Below, piece after piece: positions 35,503-45,700 of a stretch of 61,208 nucleotides of DNA (the first letter of the stretch is position 1; each line of letters begins with the position of its first letter). The position numbers and the translations under genes were made by a program. The notes under the pieces are model-generated. The model was not told the DNA's origin. It saw only the letters and a program-made list of their open reading frames with translations, and searched no databases. Source of the stretch: Bacteroidota bacterium (GTDB taxonomy: Bacteria; Bacteroidota; Bacteroidia; Chitinophagales; Chitinophagaceae); NCBI GenBank assembly GCA_023422565.1, contig JAFAGR010000031.1:1-61208 (forward strand), given 5' to 3'.

Positions 35503-36015
35503 TCAACCGCCAATCGCTTTAGACAGGTCTGCTTTTAAAAAAGTTGCCGAAAGGGTAATATCCATGCTGTTTATAAAAACTTTAGCGCGGTTACCTGCAA
35601 CCTCAAGCACAATTCCTTCATAATTCATCAACACGCCCTGCTTCACAAAAACCTTATCATTTACCGCAAAATTGCCATTCGATACCTCTACATCTGAAAA
35701 TTCTCTGAGAAATTTTCTAATTGTTTCAATTTCCGATTCGCGTACCCGGGCCGGTTTACCCAGCCAATAAACAAAGTTCAGTACACCGTCAAACTGTTTC
35801 ACATCCCATTTTGCAGTCTCCGGAAGCCTTACAAATACGTAGCCTTTAAACAGGGGTTCACGAATAACTTTCTTGCGATCGCTCCACTGCCGGGTTACCC
35901 GGTTAAGCGGGCAGTAATTCTCCACACCCGCGGCCATCAGCTTTTCTGCCACTTTCTTTTCCCACCGTGGGCGGGTATATACCACGTACCAGTTCTTCTC
36001 TTCCGTCATGGGCAA
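35503..36015 (-). CDS. UpxY-family transcription antiterminator (NusG paralogue)
   Basis: UpxY proteins are specialised NusG relatives that let RNA polymerase read through long capsule operons in Bacteroidota. The NGN domain starts NWYVVYTRPRWEKKVAEKL and contains YCPLNRVTRQWSDRKKVIREPLFKGYVFVRL; a KOW domain (VFVKQGVLMNYEGIVLEV) follows near residue 125. The ATG two codons in (36009, MTEEKN) is an equal start. Unusually it is third in the operon, after the Wza- and Wzc-type genes (84-base gap), rather than first. About 31 kb of co-directional genes follow it, a sensible target for antitermination. Confidence 0.92.
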   Translation of the reverse strand: MPMTEEKNWYVVYTRPRWEKKVAEKLMAAGVENYCPLNRVTRQWSDRKKVIREPLFKGYVFVRLPETAKWDVKQFDGVLNFVYWLGKPARVRESEIETIRKFLREFSDVEVSNGNFAVNDKVFVKQGVLMNYEGIVLEVAGNRAKVFINSMDITLSATFLKADLSKAIGG

Positions 36016-36099
36016 AGCTTCGCTAGTCCTCAGTCACAGTCATTTCTGTAAACTGAAGACGATAAACAGGTGCCCGTCGCTATTATTCGCAACCACCGG

Positions 36100-38523
36100 T
36101 TACATTTTGCGGAACAGGCGTTTTATTCTTCCAACAAAGCCCCAAAGGCTTTTGTAACCCGGAAACTTTTCATCGGTTGTATAATAGCCTCCGGTTTCCC
36201 CTCCGTATCCATAACCATAGCCGTATCCATATCCATAGCCATATCCGTAACCGTTGCCATAACCGCCAAAACCATAATTAAACAGCGAAACTCCACGTGG
36301 TTTAATTCCGTTAAACACCACGCACATGTTATTGAATTTATCTTCCTGCTTCAGGCTTTGAAGCAGCTTTAGAAATACTGAGGGGGTAACCGCATGTCGA
36401 ACCACATAAATTGTGGTTTGCGCGTAAATATTAAGAAGCTGCGCATCTGTAACCGGGCCGATCGGGGCTGAATCGATTATAACATAATCAAACCTGTGCC
36501 TGAGTTCCTGCATCATTTCGGCAAACTTCGGCTGCCCGATAAGCTCGGTGGGATTTGCCGGTATAGGGCCTGCGGGAACCAGGTATAAATTATTGAAAGC
36601 TGTTGGTTTAATGATCTCTTCAAGGCTCGCCTTGCCAACCAAAAAAGTACTTATCCCGGGACTGCGATCAATACCAAGCTGCTTGCTGATCTTCGGCTTC
36701 CGAAGATCCATTTCCATCAAGGCTACCTTCTTTCCATTCAAAGTTATACTGAGAGCCAGGTTAGTGGCAATAAAACTTTTCCCTTCGCCAGACACGCTTG
36801 ACGTGACCAGGATGGAATTATCGGCTTCGCTTAATCCTAAAAAGCCAAGGTTTGTACGCAATGTTCGAAACTGTTCGGCAACAACCGTGCGCTTACCTTC
36901 AGCAATGGCAATGTTATCTCTATTTGGAGCTTGTATAATTTCTCCAACCACAGGCACCTCAGTTTTATTTTCTATTTGCGAACGGAACATCACTTTGTTG
37001 TTGAACTGTTCCTGTATTTGAACATAAAGGATAAAGGCGAGCAGCCCGATGATGAAACCAACCATGTAATAGTTCTTCGGGATTGGCCTGATCGGTCCGG
37101 ATGAAGAGCCGCTTTCCAGAATACGCAGGTCAGGAGATGTTGACGCCGACGAAAGGGCCGTTTCCTCCTTTTTTTGCAGGAGATAGGTATATATCTCATT
37201 TTTTATTTCCTGTTGCCTGCTTATTTCCAATCTACCTCTTTCCTTCTCCGGCACGAGGCTCAGTAACCTGTCATTCTTCGCAATATTTTCATTAATGCTT
37301 CTCTTTTCGGTAAGGTAATTTGCCCTTATGTTTCCGATATTTTCCACAATATCTTTCTTGATCCGGCCAACTTTTTCTTCAGCCAGTATTACCGTTTCGC
37401 TTTTTTCGCCTGAAATAGCCTTTACCCTGTCCATATCAAATTCTGCCGAATACAGTTGTTGGAGAAGGTTCACCAAAAGCGGATCCGAAACGAGGTTTAG
37501 GGAAGGAACCGTTCCCGGGGTGTTCGATTTTCTTTTTACATAGTTTTCTATACTTTGCAGCACATCCAACTGGAGGTCTATCATGCTTTTCTTCTTCTCC
37601 AATTCAGCCACATTGTTAAGGTACAAATTGGATTGTGCGCTGAGGTTCGATGCGGAATTTTTTGAAGTATAATCCGCAAAGGTTTTCTCCACGCTGTCCA
37701 ACTGACTGATCACGGCATCCAATCTGTCTTCAATAAAACGAAGCGTATTGGTTGCAATCATATTCTTGTCTTCTATTCCTTCCTTATTATAGATCTCAAA
37801 AAGTTTGTTCAAAATCGCGATTGCTTTTTGAGGAACCGGGCTTTCCAGCTTTACGTCCAAAGCGGTAGACGCATAGGAAAGCGGGGCCGCGCGCAGGCTG
37901 GAAATGATTCTCGAAGCTGCCTGGGAAACTGTTCTGAAATCAACAAAAAAGTTCTTCCCTGTCACATTTCGGTTGTACTCCGGGTTTACCCGTAAACGGT
38001 ATTCTGTGTTACCAATTACCACCGTTGAGCCAAATGGAATATTCTTATCGTTAATAGAGACGGTTTCCTGCTTCCAATTCATGGTGAAGAAGTGCCTTCC
38101 GCCTGACTTGATATGTTCTTTATCGGTGGCTTCAAAAACGATCGGCGAATTTGCTCCATACAATTCTTCTTCCTGCACCTTACCCTTGTTGTTCACCGTG
38201 GCATACAGATCCAGCTCACGAACTACCTTTTGCATCAAGGAGGTAGACCGTAAAACGATGATCTCGTTTTCAACCGTCTTTTTCTCGCTAAAAATGTTGA
38301 GGGCATCCAGTACTTTACTGTCGCTCCCTTTCTGCGGATCTTTAAGAAGCACCTTTGCGGAAGCAACATATATTTTGGTTTGCGAGCGCAGGTACACAAA
38401 AGCTACGGCCAGCGAAACGGCGGTGAAAAGCACGAAAATTGGCCAGTAAGGCAGGTACCGGTAAATTACCTGTACAAGTATATTAGCCTGTGGCTTTTCC
38501 GAAATAAATTGATCTTCGTTCAT
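36100..38523 (-). CDS. Polysaccharide chain-length/tyrosine autokinase (Wzc type)
   Basis: This inner-membrane protein couples a Wzz-like periplasmic domain to a cytoplasmic BY-kinase. Order: short N-terminal tail, helix at about 30-50, large periplasmic coiled region, second helix near 490-510, then the kinase with Walker A VSGEGKSF (about 578), Walker A' MEMDLRKP and Walker B IIDSAP (about 683). The C-terminal tail, about residues 752-775, is an uninterrupted Gly-Tyr repeat followed by GGYYTTDEKFPGY, so it holds an unusually large set of possible autophosphorylation tyrosines. The DNA there is a 6-base repeat (36201-36264). Likely partners are the Wza-type protein just upstream and the PHP phosphatase at 5828-6559. 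Confidence 0.94.
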   Translation of the reverse strand: MNEDQFISEKPQANILVQVIYRYLPYWPIFVLFTAVSLAVAFVYLRSQTKIYVASAKVLLKDPQKGSDSKVLDALNIFSEKKTVENEIIVLRSTSLMQKVVRELDLYATVNNKGKVQEEELYGANSPIVFEATDKEHIKSGGRHFFTMNWKQETVSINDKNIPFGSTVVIGNTEYRLRVNPEYNRNVTGKNFFVDFRTVSQAASRIISSLRAAPLSYASTALDVKLESPVPQKAIAILNKLFEIYNKEGIEDKNMIATNTLRFIEDRLDAVISQLDSVEKTFADYTSKNSASNLSAQSNLYLNNVAELEKKKSMIDLQLDVLQSIENYVKRKSNTPGTVPSLNLVSDPLLVNLLQQLYSAEFDMDRVKAISGEKSETVILAEEKVGRIKKDIVENIGNIRANYLTEKRSINENIAKNDRLLSLVPEKERGRLEISRQQEIKNEIYTYLLQKKEETALSSASTSPDLRILESGSSSGPIRPIPKNYYMVGFIIGLLAFILYVQIQEQFNNKVMFRSQIENKTEVPVVGEIIQAPNRDNIAIAEGKRTVVAEQFRTLRTNLGFLGLSEADNSILVTSSVSGEGKSFIATNLALSITLNGKKVALMEMDLRKPKISKQLGIDRSPGISTFLVGKASLEEIIKPTAFNNLYLVPAGPIPANPTELIGQPKFAEMMQELRHRFDYVIIDSAPIGPVTDAQLLNIYAQTTIYVVRHAVTPSVFLKLLQSLKQEDKFNNMCVVFNGIKPRGVSLFNYGFGGYGNGYGYGYGYGYGYGYGYGGETGGYYTTDEKFPGYKSLWGFVGRIKRLFRKM
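36201..36264. repeat. In-frame 6-base repeat encoding Gly-Tyr tail of the Wzc-type kinase
   Basis: On the plus strand this reads as alternating units such as TATCCA, TATCCG and TAACCA, which on the coding strand give Gly-Tyr dipeptides. The unit length is a multiple of three, so slippage would change the number of tyrosines without a frameshift. Confidence 0.8.
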
Positions 38524-38537
38524 GATTGCTGTTAGGG

Positions 38538-39308
38538 CTAGCGAAGTAAGCGGTCAATAATAATGATGATAAGCGACAGACCTGAGGCTGCAAGTGAAAG
38601 TGTGGTTTGCAATCTTTTTCTTCTTTCCTCTTTATCGGCCTTTACCAGGTCAGGGGCTACGTAAACAATATCGTTAGGGCGCAAATAGTACCATTCTGAA
38701 TTGAATATGGAATGATCTTCAAGGTTCAAACGCTTGATTTCCTTCTTATCGCCACTTTCTCTTATCACTAATATATTATCTTTTTTACCCTCTGCATTCA
38801 CGTCGCCGCTCAACACAAGTGCATCTATAAGTGAAACATTATCATTTGTAATGGTAAGCACCTGGGGCTTGGCCACGCTACCCATTATGGTGACCTTATG
38901 GTTCAAAAAACTCACATTTACGAAAGGCTCTTTTAAATAAGGCTGAAGGTCTGCCTGCAATTTGGCGGTTAGTTCCTTCACTGTCATACCTTCCACTTTT
39001 ATTTCACCAAACCGATGCATTTTAATCGTGCCTTCAGGGCTTACTATATAGCTGGGCACAGAGGCTGTGGAAGTGCCCGACACTATCGTACTGTTAAACT
39101 TAGCATTTTCCTCCGCACTAAGGCTGTTGATGCTTATACCCAGATTGTCCCCGCTTTTGATCTTGCTTTCAAAATTAGGATTTACAAAGGCGGAAATAGT
39201 TGTATCCTTTTGCAGGTTTTTAAAGTAAAAAGAATGTTTAGCAGGGCTGCAGGCAGAAAAGAAAATTAATAGACCTGCCGAATAAAGAATACCAGATAAT
39301 AATTTCAT
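38538..39308 (-). CDS. Polysaccharide export outer-membrane lipoprotein (Wza type)
   Basis: It is predicted to form the outer-membrane or periplasmic export channel. A lipoprotein signal ends with the lipobox FFSAC at residue 20; the poly-export domain (about 50-130, KIKSGDNLGISI, GTIKMHRFGEIKVEGMT) is followed by an SLBB domain (VTIMGSVAKPQVLTI) and a C-terminal hydrophobic helix LSLAASGLSLIIIIIDRLL. Length (256 residues) fits Bacteroidota Wza-like proteins. It is the first gene of the minus-strand polysaccharide operon, 14 bases ahead of the Wzc-type gene. Confidence 0.92.
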   Translation of the reverse strand: MKLLSGILYSAGLLIFFSACSPAKHSFYFKNLQKDTTISAFVNPNFESKIKSGDNLGISINSLSAEENAKFNSTIVSGTSTASVPSYIVSPEGTIKMHRFGEIKVEGMTVKELTAKLQADLQPYLKEPFVNVSFLNHKVTIMGSVAKPQVLTITNDNVSLIDALVLSGDVNAEGKKDNILVIRESGDKKEIKRLNLEDHSIFNSEWYYLRPNDIVYVAPDLVKADKEERRKRLQTTLSLAASGLSLIIIIIDRLLR

Positions 39309-39386
39309 GTGTTTACCGCTACCGGCAGTTTTCTGCTTTTCGTTACATTTCCTCCACAGCCGTTATGATTTTGGGAGATTACAAAA

Positions 39387-39415
39387 ATCGTAAAAAATTA
39401 TTAATTTAAGTTCAA
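39387..39415 (-). promoter_or_regulatory. Possible promoter of the polysaccharide operon
   Basis: On the minus strand TTGAAC (39410-39415) and TACGAT (39387-39392) are 17 bases apart in an AT-rich tract about 80 bases before the Wza-type ATG. This fits a general sigma-70 layout, but no exact TAnnTTTG box of the Bacteroidota type is present, so the call is weak. The leader of about 80 bases or more could also be where the UpxY-like antiterminator acts. Confidence 0.3.
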
Positions 39416-39449
39416 CAATTCTTAAAGTTTGTCGCGAATATTCAATTAA

Positions 39450-39477
39450 AAAGGCAAACCTTTTCAGGTTTGCCTTT
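39450..39477 (-). terminator. Rho-independent terminator of the PIDGG peptide gene
   Basis: An 11-bp perfect stem, AAAGGCAAACC (39450-39460) with GGTTTGCCTTT (39467-39477), closes a 6-base loop. On the minus strand it ends in a run of five T residues. It begins 24 bases past the stop of the small peptide gene, so it separates that gene from the polysaccharide operon that follows. Confidence 0.75.
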
Positions 39478-39500
39478 CACTATTAAATTGAATAAAACAC

Positions 39501-39719
39501 TTATGCCGATTGCTCCTGTTTCTTTTTGGCCTGATAGGCTTTTTTTGCTCCAATGCCAATACCGGCAGCAATCAGCAGGCTTAATCCGCCATCAATGGGG
39601 CATGCAGGATCTAATGGGTCGCATCCCGGGTCAACCGGTTGAGCAAACCCCATGTTAGGAGCAGCAACCATTAAACAAACGATCACAATAACCACCAATA
39701 TTCTGTTTAACCACTTCAT
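39501..39719 (-). CDS. Short secreted protein with PIDGG C-terminal sorting tail (PID-CTERM-like)
   Basis: The 72-residue product has a signal peptide (1-26, cut after GFAQ), a mature part of only about 15 residues (PVDPGCDPLDPAC), then a tripartite tail: PIDGG (41-45), a hydrophobic stretch (46-58) and a basic end (AKKAYQAKKK). That tail is the pattern recognised by exosortases, and PIDGG tails are associated, from memory of the family, with Bacteroidota exosortase Y. An exosortase is encoded at 8019-8582. The start at 39719 is preferred because AGGAG lies 8 bases upstream and the signal peptide begins there; an ATG at 39761 would add 14 unlikely residues. A -7 box (39740-39747) and a terminator (39450-39477) make it a self-contained unit. 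Confidence 0.85.
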   Translation of the reverse strand: MKWLNRILVVIVIVCLMVAAPNMGFAQPVDPGCDPLDPACPIDGGLSLLIAAGIGIGAKKAYQAKKKQEQSA

Positions 39720-39739
39720 AGGTTCACTCCTGTTTTGTA

Positions 39740-39747
39740 CAAAATTA
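39740..39747 (-). promoter_or_regulatory. Bacteroidota -7 element for the PIDGG peptide gene
   Basis: CAAAATTA on the plus strand reads TAATTTTG on the minus strand, an exact match to TAnnTTTG. A TTG (39770-39772 on the minus strand) lies 22 bases upstream, slightly long for a -33 element. It lies just before the stop codon of the giant gene ends, so the peptide could be made independently of that gene. Confidence 0.5.
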
Positions 39748-39761
39748 ATCTTTCCTTTCAA

Positions 39762-42700
39762 TTAATAAACAATTTTAAAAATTGTTTTACGTCTTTGCTC
39801 ATCTACAATTTGCAATGAATATATTCCGTGTACAAGCATCGGTTTCAGGTCGAGCGAATACAATGCATTGCTTCCGCCATGAACGATCTTGCGACGAAGT
39901 ATAACCTGCCCGGTGTGGTTCCGAAGTATGGCAGTGTACACTCCCTTCTCCGCATTTTCCATCTTCACTTTCACCTGCCTGTCTTCTTTCACAGGGTTAG
40001 GATAAATGGTGATGAGGGATGGGGAGCCGCCAATTGTTGCGGTGGCCACATCACTATACTTCACGTCATTCGCATCGAAGCCATTACTCCTGATGCGGTA
40101 GAAGAATGTACCTGTACCCGGCCGAACATCATTGAAACTGTATTCTGATGAATTGTTCGCATCAACCGTTCCGGCTTCTGCAAACACCCGTCCGTTTACA
40201 GAACGTTCTACGGTGTAATTGCGGATGTTTACTTCATTATCAACCCTGAATCTTACTCTCACATCCTTACCTACTGTTTCTGCACTCACATCCACAAAGG
40301 TCACCGGCACAGGGGCCAGCACCTTAAACACGAGTCGGAATCGGTCTGAGGCTCCGGAAGCATCATTGTTATCTACCGTGAAGTTCACAGTAGAAACACC
40401 TTCCAAACTTACCGGCGTGCGGGTTTGGAGATAATTGTCTTCCAGGAAAGCTTCAAGGCCCGGCCTTGCGATATCAGTACCGTTAAATTCAAATTGATAT
40501 TGCTGCCTACGAACCTGTCCCAGCCTGTAATGTATGGTGTCGGAAACCAATACCTCCGGCCTGCGTTCCACAGAGATCAATTCTCCATCTACCAGTATAC
40601 CAAGGCTTTCGCTGAAGTTGCCTGCCTTGCGGGCATCTTCGCCATCCACTGCCGGATTATAATCTGATCCAAACTCTGCGCGGGTACCATCTGTTAACAC
40701 GGCATTGCCCTCGGCATCCAGGCTGAATAAACGCGTGGTCAGCACTTTGCCTGTAAACGGTGCACGGGTAACCAGATTGCTTCCGCTTACTTTGCTGCTT
40801 TCCGTTATGGTAATGGATGCAACCGCATTGGTGGTGTACACCATAAATGCCTGGCCCGATTCAATACGTAAAGTGTTGGAAGGATAACTTCCGCCTCCCG
40901 GCGTTACAATACCGCTCGGGAATGCAATCGTTTGCCATGCACCATCCACTCCAAGCACGGGATCCCATACATAATAGAATGGCGATAAATTGTTTTTTGT
41001 CACCGCGCTGTAATCGAGTGCGGACGGGTATGGATTACCAACTGATATAAACCTGTTTAATCCTGTGCCATTAACCGTTATGTTGCCTGTTTTTATTGGC
41101 CCCCCCGTACGCAAGGTAGTGTTGGAAAGATCACCGAAGGTGTTAGCTCCCCGATCTCCGCGAATGTAGGCCATATAACCTTGGGTATTAGACACAGGCC
41201 CCATGGTTCCTGGAACGGTAATCCAGCCAACGGTGGCAGGATCGTAGGTTTTTAACGAGGTGAACTGGTTATTCATATCGAAACCGGGACCCGCCGCTGT
41301 CGGCCCTACTATTTGCATACCATAACCCGTAGAGGTATAAACCCCGGCCGGCTGGCCCTCCTGCCAGGCCTGGTTGATGGTTTGTGTACCACCAATTGGA
41401 GCAGCAATAAAGCGCCATGATTTATTAGCCCCGGAATTGATGAAATTTTCAACAATAAACTTACCTACGCCTGCATAATTGATCGCCACGCCGCCTCCCA
41501 GTGCAGATACCTGCGCGGTAGCTGTTGCAGTCGACTTAAGGGTGATCGTATCATTTAAGGTTATGTTGCCGGAAGTTGGGCGAAGCTCACCCAAGATGGT
41601 TACATCACGGTGAAGGGTAAAACCTGCCGCATTGGCAACCTGTAGAATGTTCATTGGCGAAATTGTGCCGCCTCCGGTAGGGATAGACTGCGCCACGCCT
41701 GCACCCGCGTTAAAGGCCAGCGTACCGTTATTGGTTAATGTACCTTCAACGGCCAGAGTAGACCCTTTCACATTCAGAATCGCTCCCGAATTAATGGTTA
41801 TTATTCCGCCGGCATCTATCGTAATACTTCCCGCAGTGTTGGTTGTGGTGGTAAGTATCGGATAATTTGGAGCCGCGTTTGGAATTGTAACATTACTGAA
41901 CTGATCGGGAACTTTAGGGCACCAGTTAACCGCATCCTCCCAGTTTGTGTTCACTCCTTTCCATACATACGCAAGCCCACCCGTTCCCAAGAATTCATCG
42001 GAACCGATATCAGGTGTTGAGGCATCACGGGTTTCCCCATCAATGTCCTGATCAAATCCGGCAATCACCTGTGCGCCCCCGTTTATGGTACAATTGGTAG
42101 TCGGGTCAATGTGAAGATTGTTTGCCGCCGCATCGACAAAAACGGGTTCATCACCCACCGATGCCAGTTCGCGCGGTGCAAAGCCCGCCTGGGCCTTAAA
42201 GGCAGCCAAAGTAGCTATTGGCGTTGTGCCATAATAGAAAATAGGTTGGCTTGCTGTTTGTGCGGCATAAAACAGGTTATTGTTTGATTGGGAGTTGTAA
42301 CCCGTAAAGGTGGCATTAGACCTCCTCAGTGCGGTGCTCGCCCCCGTTCCCGAAGGCATGGCATAAGTGGCAAAAATGTTATTTCTAAGATCAACAACCG
42401 GCGTTCCGCTTTGAATGTTAATAGCGCTCGAGCCGAAGTTGCCTGAACCTGACCCTGCAACCCTTACTGTGTTATAATAAATTTTGGGATTTCCCGATCC
42501 GGCAGCATAATCAATTCCAATCAAAGAGTTTGATCCGTTGAGTTGCGTACCCACGGCAGGCGCTACAGCCTGCGTAAGGTCAAGCGAAACCATATTGTTC
42601 GCTATGGTTACCGCCACCGGTGAAGTGGCTTGGAATATGCCACGTACCGTAGAGGCAGGGGAATTCTGGCCCGCGAAAAGGCTGTGAATGTAGTTTCTGC

Positions 42701-45700
42701 GAATATTTACGTCGAAACCGGCCAAACTCCAGATACCCGAAACGGAACCGCTAAGGCCGGCCGCAGTGTAAAGGTTGTAGATCGTGTTTTGAGACATCGT
42801 TCTAACGGTAACCGTATTACCGGAACTTGCCGCAAGGCCCGAAATAACGTGCGCGCCGGAAGACGTACCGGATACGCTTAAATCGTGCACCGTGTTTCCT
42901 TGTATCAATTCAGAGGTTGAGGCCACGTTTGCATTAGAAAAGAATCCGTGAATTGTTCCGGCCACCGCGCCGGTGATACCGGTTATTGCCAGATTATTGA
43001 TCTGGTTGTTGCTGAAACTATACATTGATCCGGCGCTGCTGGTGAAGTTTGCACCCATAACCATTGTGGTCACAGCACCTGCCGTTACCGTAAAGTTTGA
43101 GATGATGTTGTTGTCGAAATTCAACGTGTTAAAGGTGGCAGAAGCCGGTGAAAAGTAACTTGATACCGATGGTGCAGTTGCGCTACCTCCACCGGCCGAC
43201 TTACTGAAATTGTTGAAGGTATTACCGTTCACATTCAACACATTGATTCTCGAAGAAACATGGATTCCATAAACCGTGGTGTTAGACGCACTGGCATTCA
43301 CCATCTGCAGATCGTGAATGTTGTTGTTGCTCAAAACCAGTGTGGCAGGTCCCGGATTGCTGGCATAATTGTATATAATTCCCGTCACCGTTACGTTCCC
43401 CACATTTCCGAGCATTAGGTTTTTAGCCTGGATGTCATTGTTTAGTATGCTCACGGTGTTAGTGGTTCCATTGTTACCTATCTTGGTATCGATACCAAAA
43501 GTGGATTGCGCAGTAGTAGCGCCACCTTCCAGGGTTATTGTATTGTAGGAAATAGTTGCATTTGCGTTCTCGCTAAAATCATTGAAAATTCCTCTTAATG
43601 CGGTAAGGGTATTACTTCCTGTGCCATCATTATTATTGATAATGTTATGGGAAATGTTTATTCCCCACTGATTTGCCGTGGTAATTCCTGTAGGTGCGCC
43701 ACCTGAAACAACATTGCGGCCAAAGTTAATTATCTCGTTGCCTGTTTCAGTAATAGTACCGCCCACGTCATTACCTTGATCGCCCAATGTATATGGTGCA
43801 GGCGCAGCGTACCCGTTTAGCGCAATGCCTGTATTCACTTCACGAATGATGTTTCCGTAAAACTTGTTACCGGAGTTTGTACCGAACGTACTTGCAGGGA
43901 CCAACGCCGTAGTAGCAAAGTCAGGCGTTGAGTTAGCCACCAAAATACCCGTTGCACCATTACTCATTGGCGAAAGACCCGAAGTGGTATTATCTCTGCT
44001 TAAAGTGATATTACAATTCTGAATGGTGTTGTTTTTAGCACCGTCATTGTTTGTACGCTTGAAGAGCGCAAAACCGTACTCCATAAGCGGCCCGGGCCCG
44101 CCGGAATTGTTCACCAGGTCTTCTGCCAGATCTATCTGATCTATCGTTACATTGTCTACCCCTACCAATGCCCAGATACCATCCGGAGTAGCGCTGTTTG
44201 ATTGGTAAGTGCCGCCGGAATTCTCATAAGCGATGAGTTTCGGGTTTGCACCTGAGCCTGATCGGGTAAAGGTGATTGTATGCCCGTAAATACGAGTGCT
44301 GTCGTTAAGTTTTTGGCTTCCCAGCTTCAAACCGCCTATAGGCACCACTTCCTCATAATTTCCGGGAGCTTCAAGCGTCACGTTGTCGCTAATAGATCGA
44401 TTGTTTAATGCTTCTACAGCCGTAGCGAAAGAAATAAAATTAGTACAGGAAGCCGGGCCCATACCAATGGTGTAATTACCTGCCATCGGGGTTTGATCGT
44501 AGGTAACATTTACAAAGGGAGAATATGCAGATTGGCATCCATTATTGTCTGTTATGCGCACTCTGTATCGCCCGATAGAGGTTACGTTGTAAGAGCCCAA
44601 AGTAGCGCCCGGTATGGGCACCCACACATTGTCAAACGGAATATCATCGTATTCCCACTGAAATCCGGAAGGATTAATGGTACCGCTTCCTTCTACCACG
44701 TTTGCAGAGAGGTCAGTAAAGCCGCCCTCACAGAAAAACGGAATGCCCAGGATATTGACCGTTGGCGCGGTGAATGCCACCACAGTAAGTGTTCCCGTGC
44801 CTGTACATCCATTACTTCCCGTAACCACTACTGAATAGTTACCTGCAATAGTGGCGTTGTAAGTGGGCCCCGTTCCTACAGGTGTAGCTCCTCTCAGCCA
44901 TTGATAATTGGTAATGGTTCCGGCCGCAAATGAAACATCAGCCGTCAACAGGGTTGATGTAGCGCCTGCTGTACAGAATCCTGCAACTCCCGTAATAGTA
45001 ACTATAGGAGCGCGGGTTAGCGTTAATGTGAATGATGAGGATGATGGAAGGCATGGGCCTGCTCCATCAGGATCGTTTGTGGTTAACGTAATTATCACCG
45101 AGCCTGCAGAGGTGTCTGCAGCCGAGGGCGTATAAGTGGTTGCCGTGCCATATACTCCGCCACCGTTGAAGGTGCCGGTTCCGGACGTACTCCATATTGC
45201 CGAGGAGGCTGAACCACCGATACTGTTTACCTGCGAATTGAGGTTATAACTGGCAACGCTCGCGCAAATAGAAGTATTGCTACCCGCCAATGATGTTGGA
45301 GGGTTTGCACAACCAGAGATACCGAAATATGCCTCAATAATATCGTCACCTGATGGAGCGTAGGAGTACGTGGGAACAGCTCCTACCGAAATACCGTTGA
45401 TCAGAACATCCAGTATAATGTAACCAGGGTTAGGGGTAATTGTAAAATCTATCGTATCTCCGCACGGAACCTCCAACACGTTAAATGTACCCGGGGGGCT
45501 TATGGTTCCGTTCGGTCCGGGGGCAATATCCATATTCCATATATTTTGGCCGACAGTTTTTACAGGCGAAGTTGTTTGGCAGCCATTATTAGTGGTCACT
45601 CGAACTGTATAATCGCCAAATTGGCTAACAATGAGGGTATTGCTGTTTCCGCCAACAGGGTTGCCATTTCGGAACCATGCATAGTTAGTAATAGTTCCGG

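Noticed and set aside
37904..38449. 181-codon open frame on the plus strand
   Set aside because: It lies fully inside the Wzc-type gene on the opposite strand; it looks like an antisense shadow with no start signal or known motif.
39501..39761. Longer start (39761) for the PIDGG peptide
   Set aside because: The extra 14 residues would precede a typical signal peptide, the AGGAG lies before the second ATG, and the longer form would begin upstream of the -7 box.
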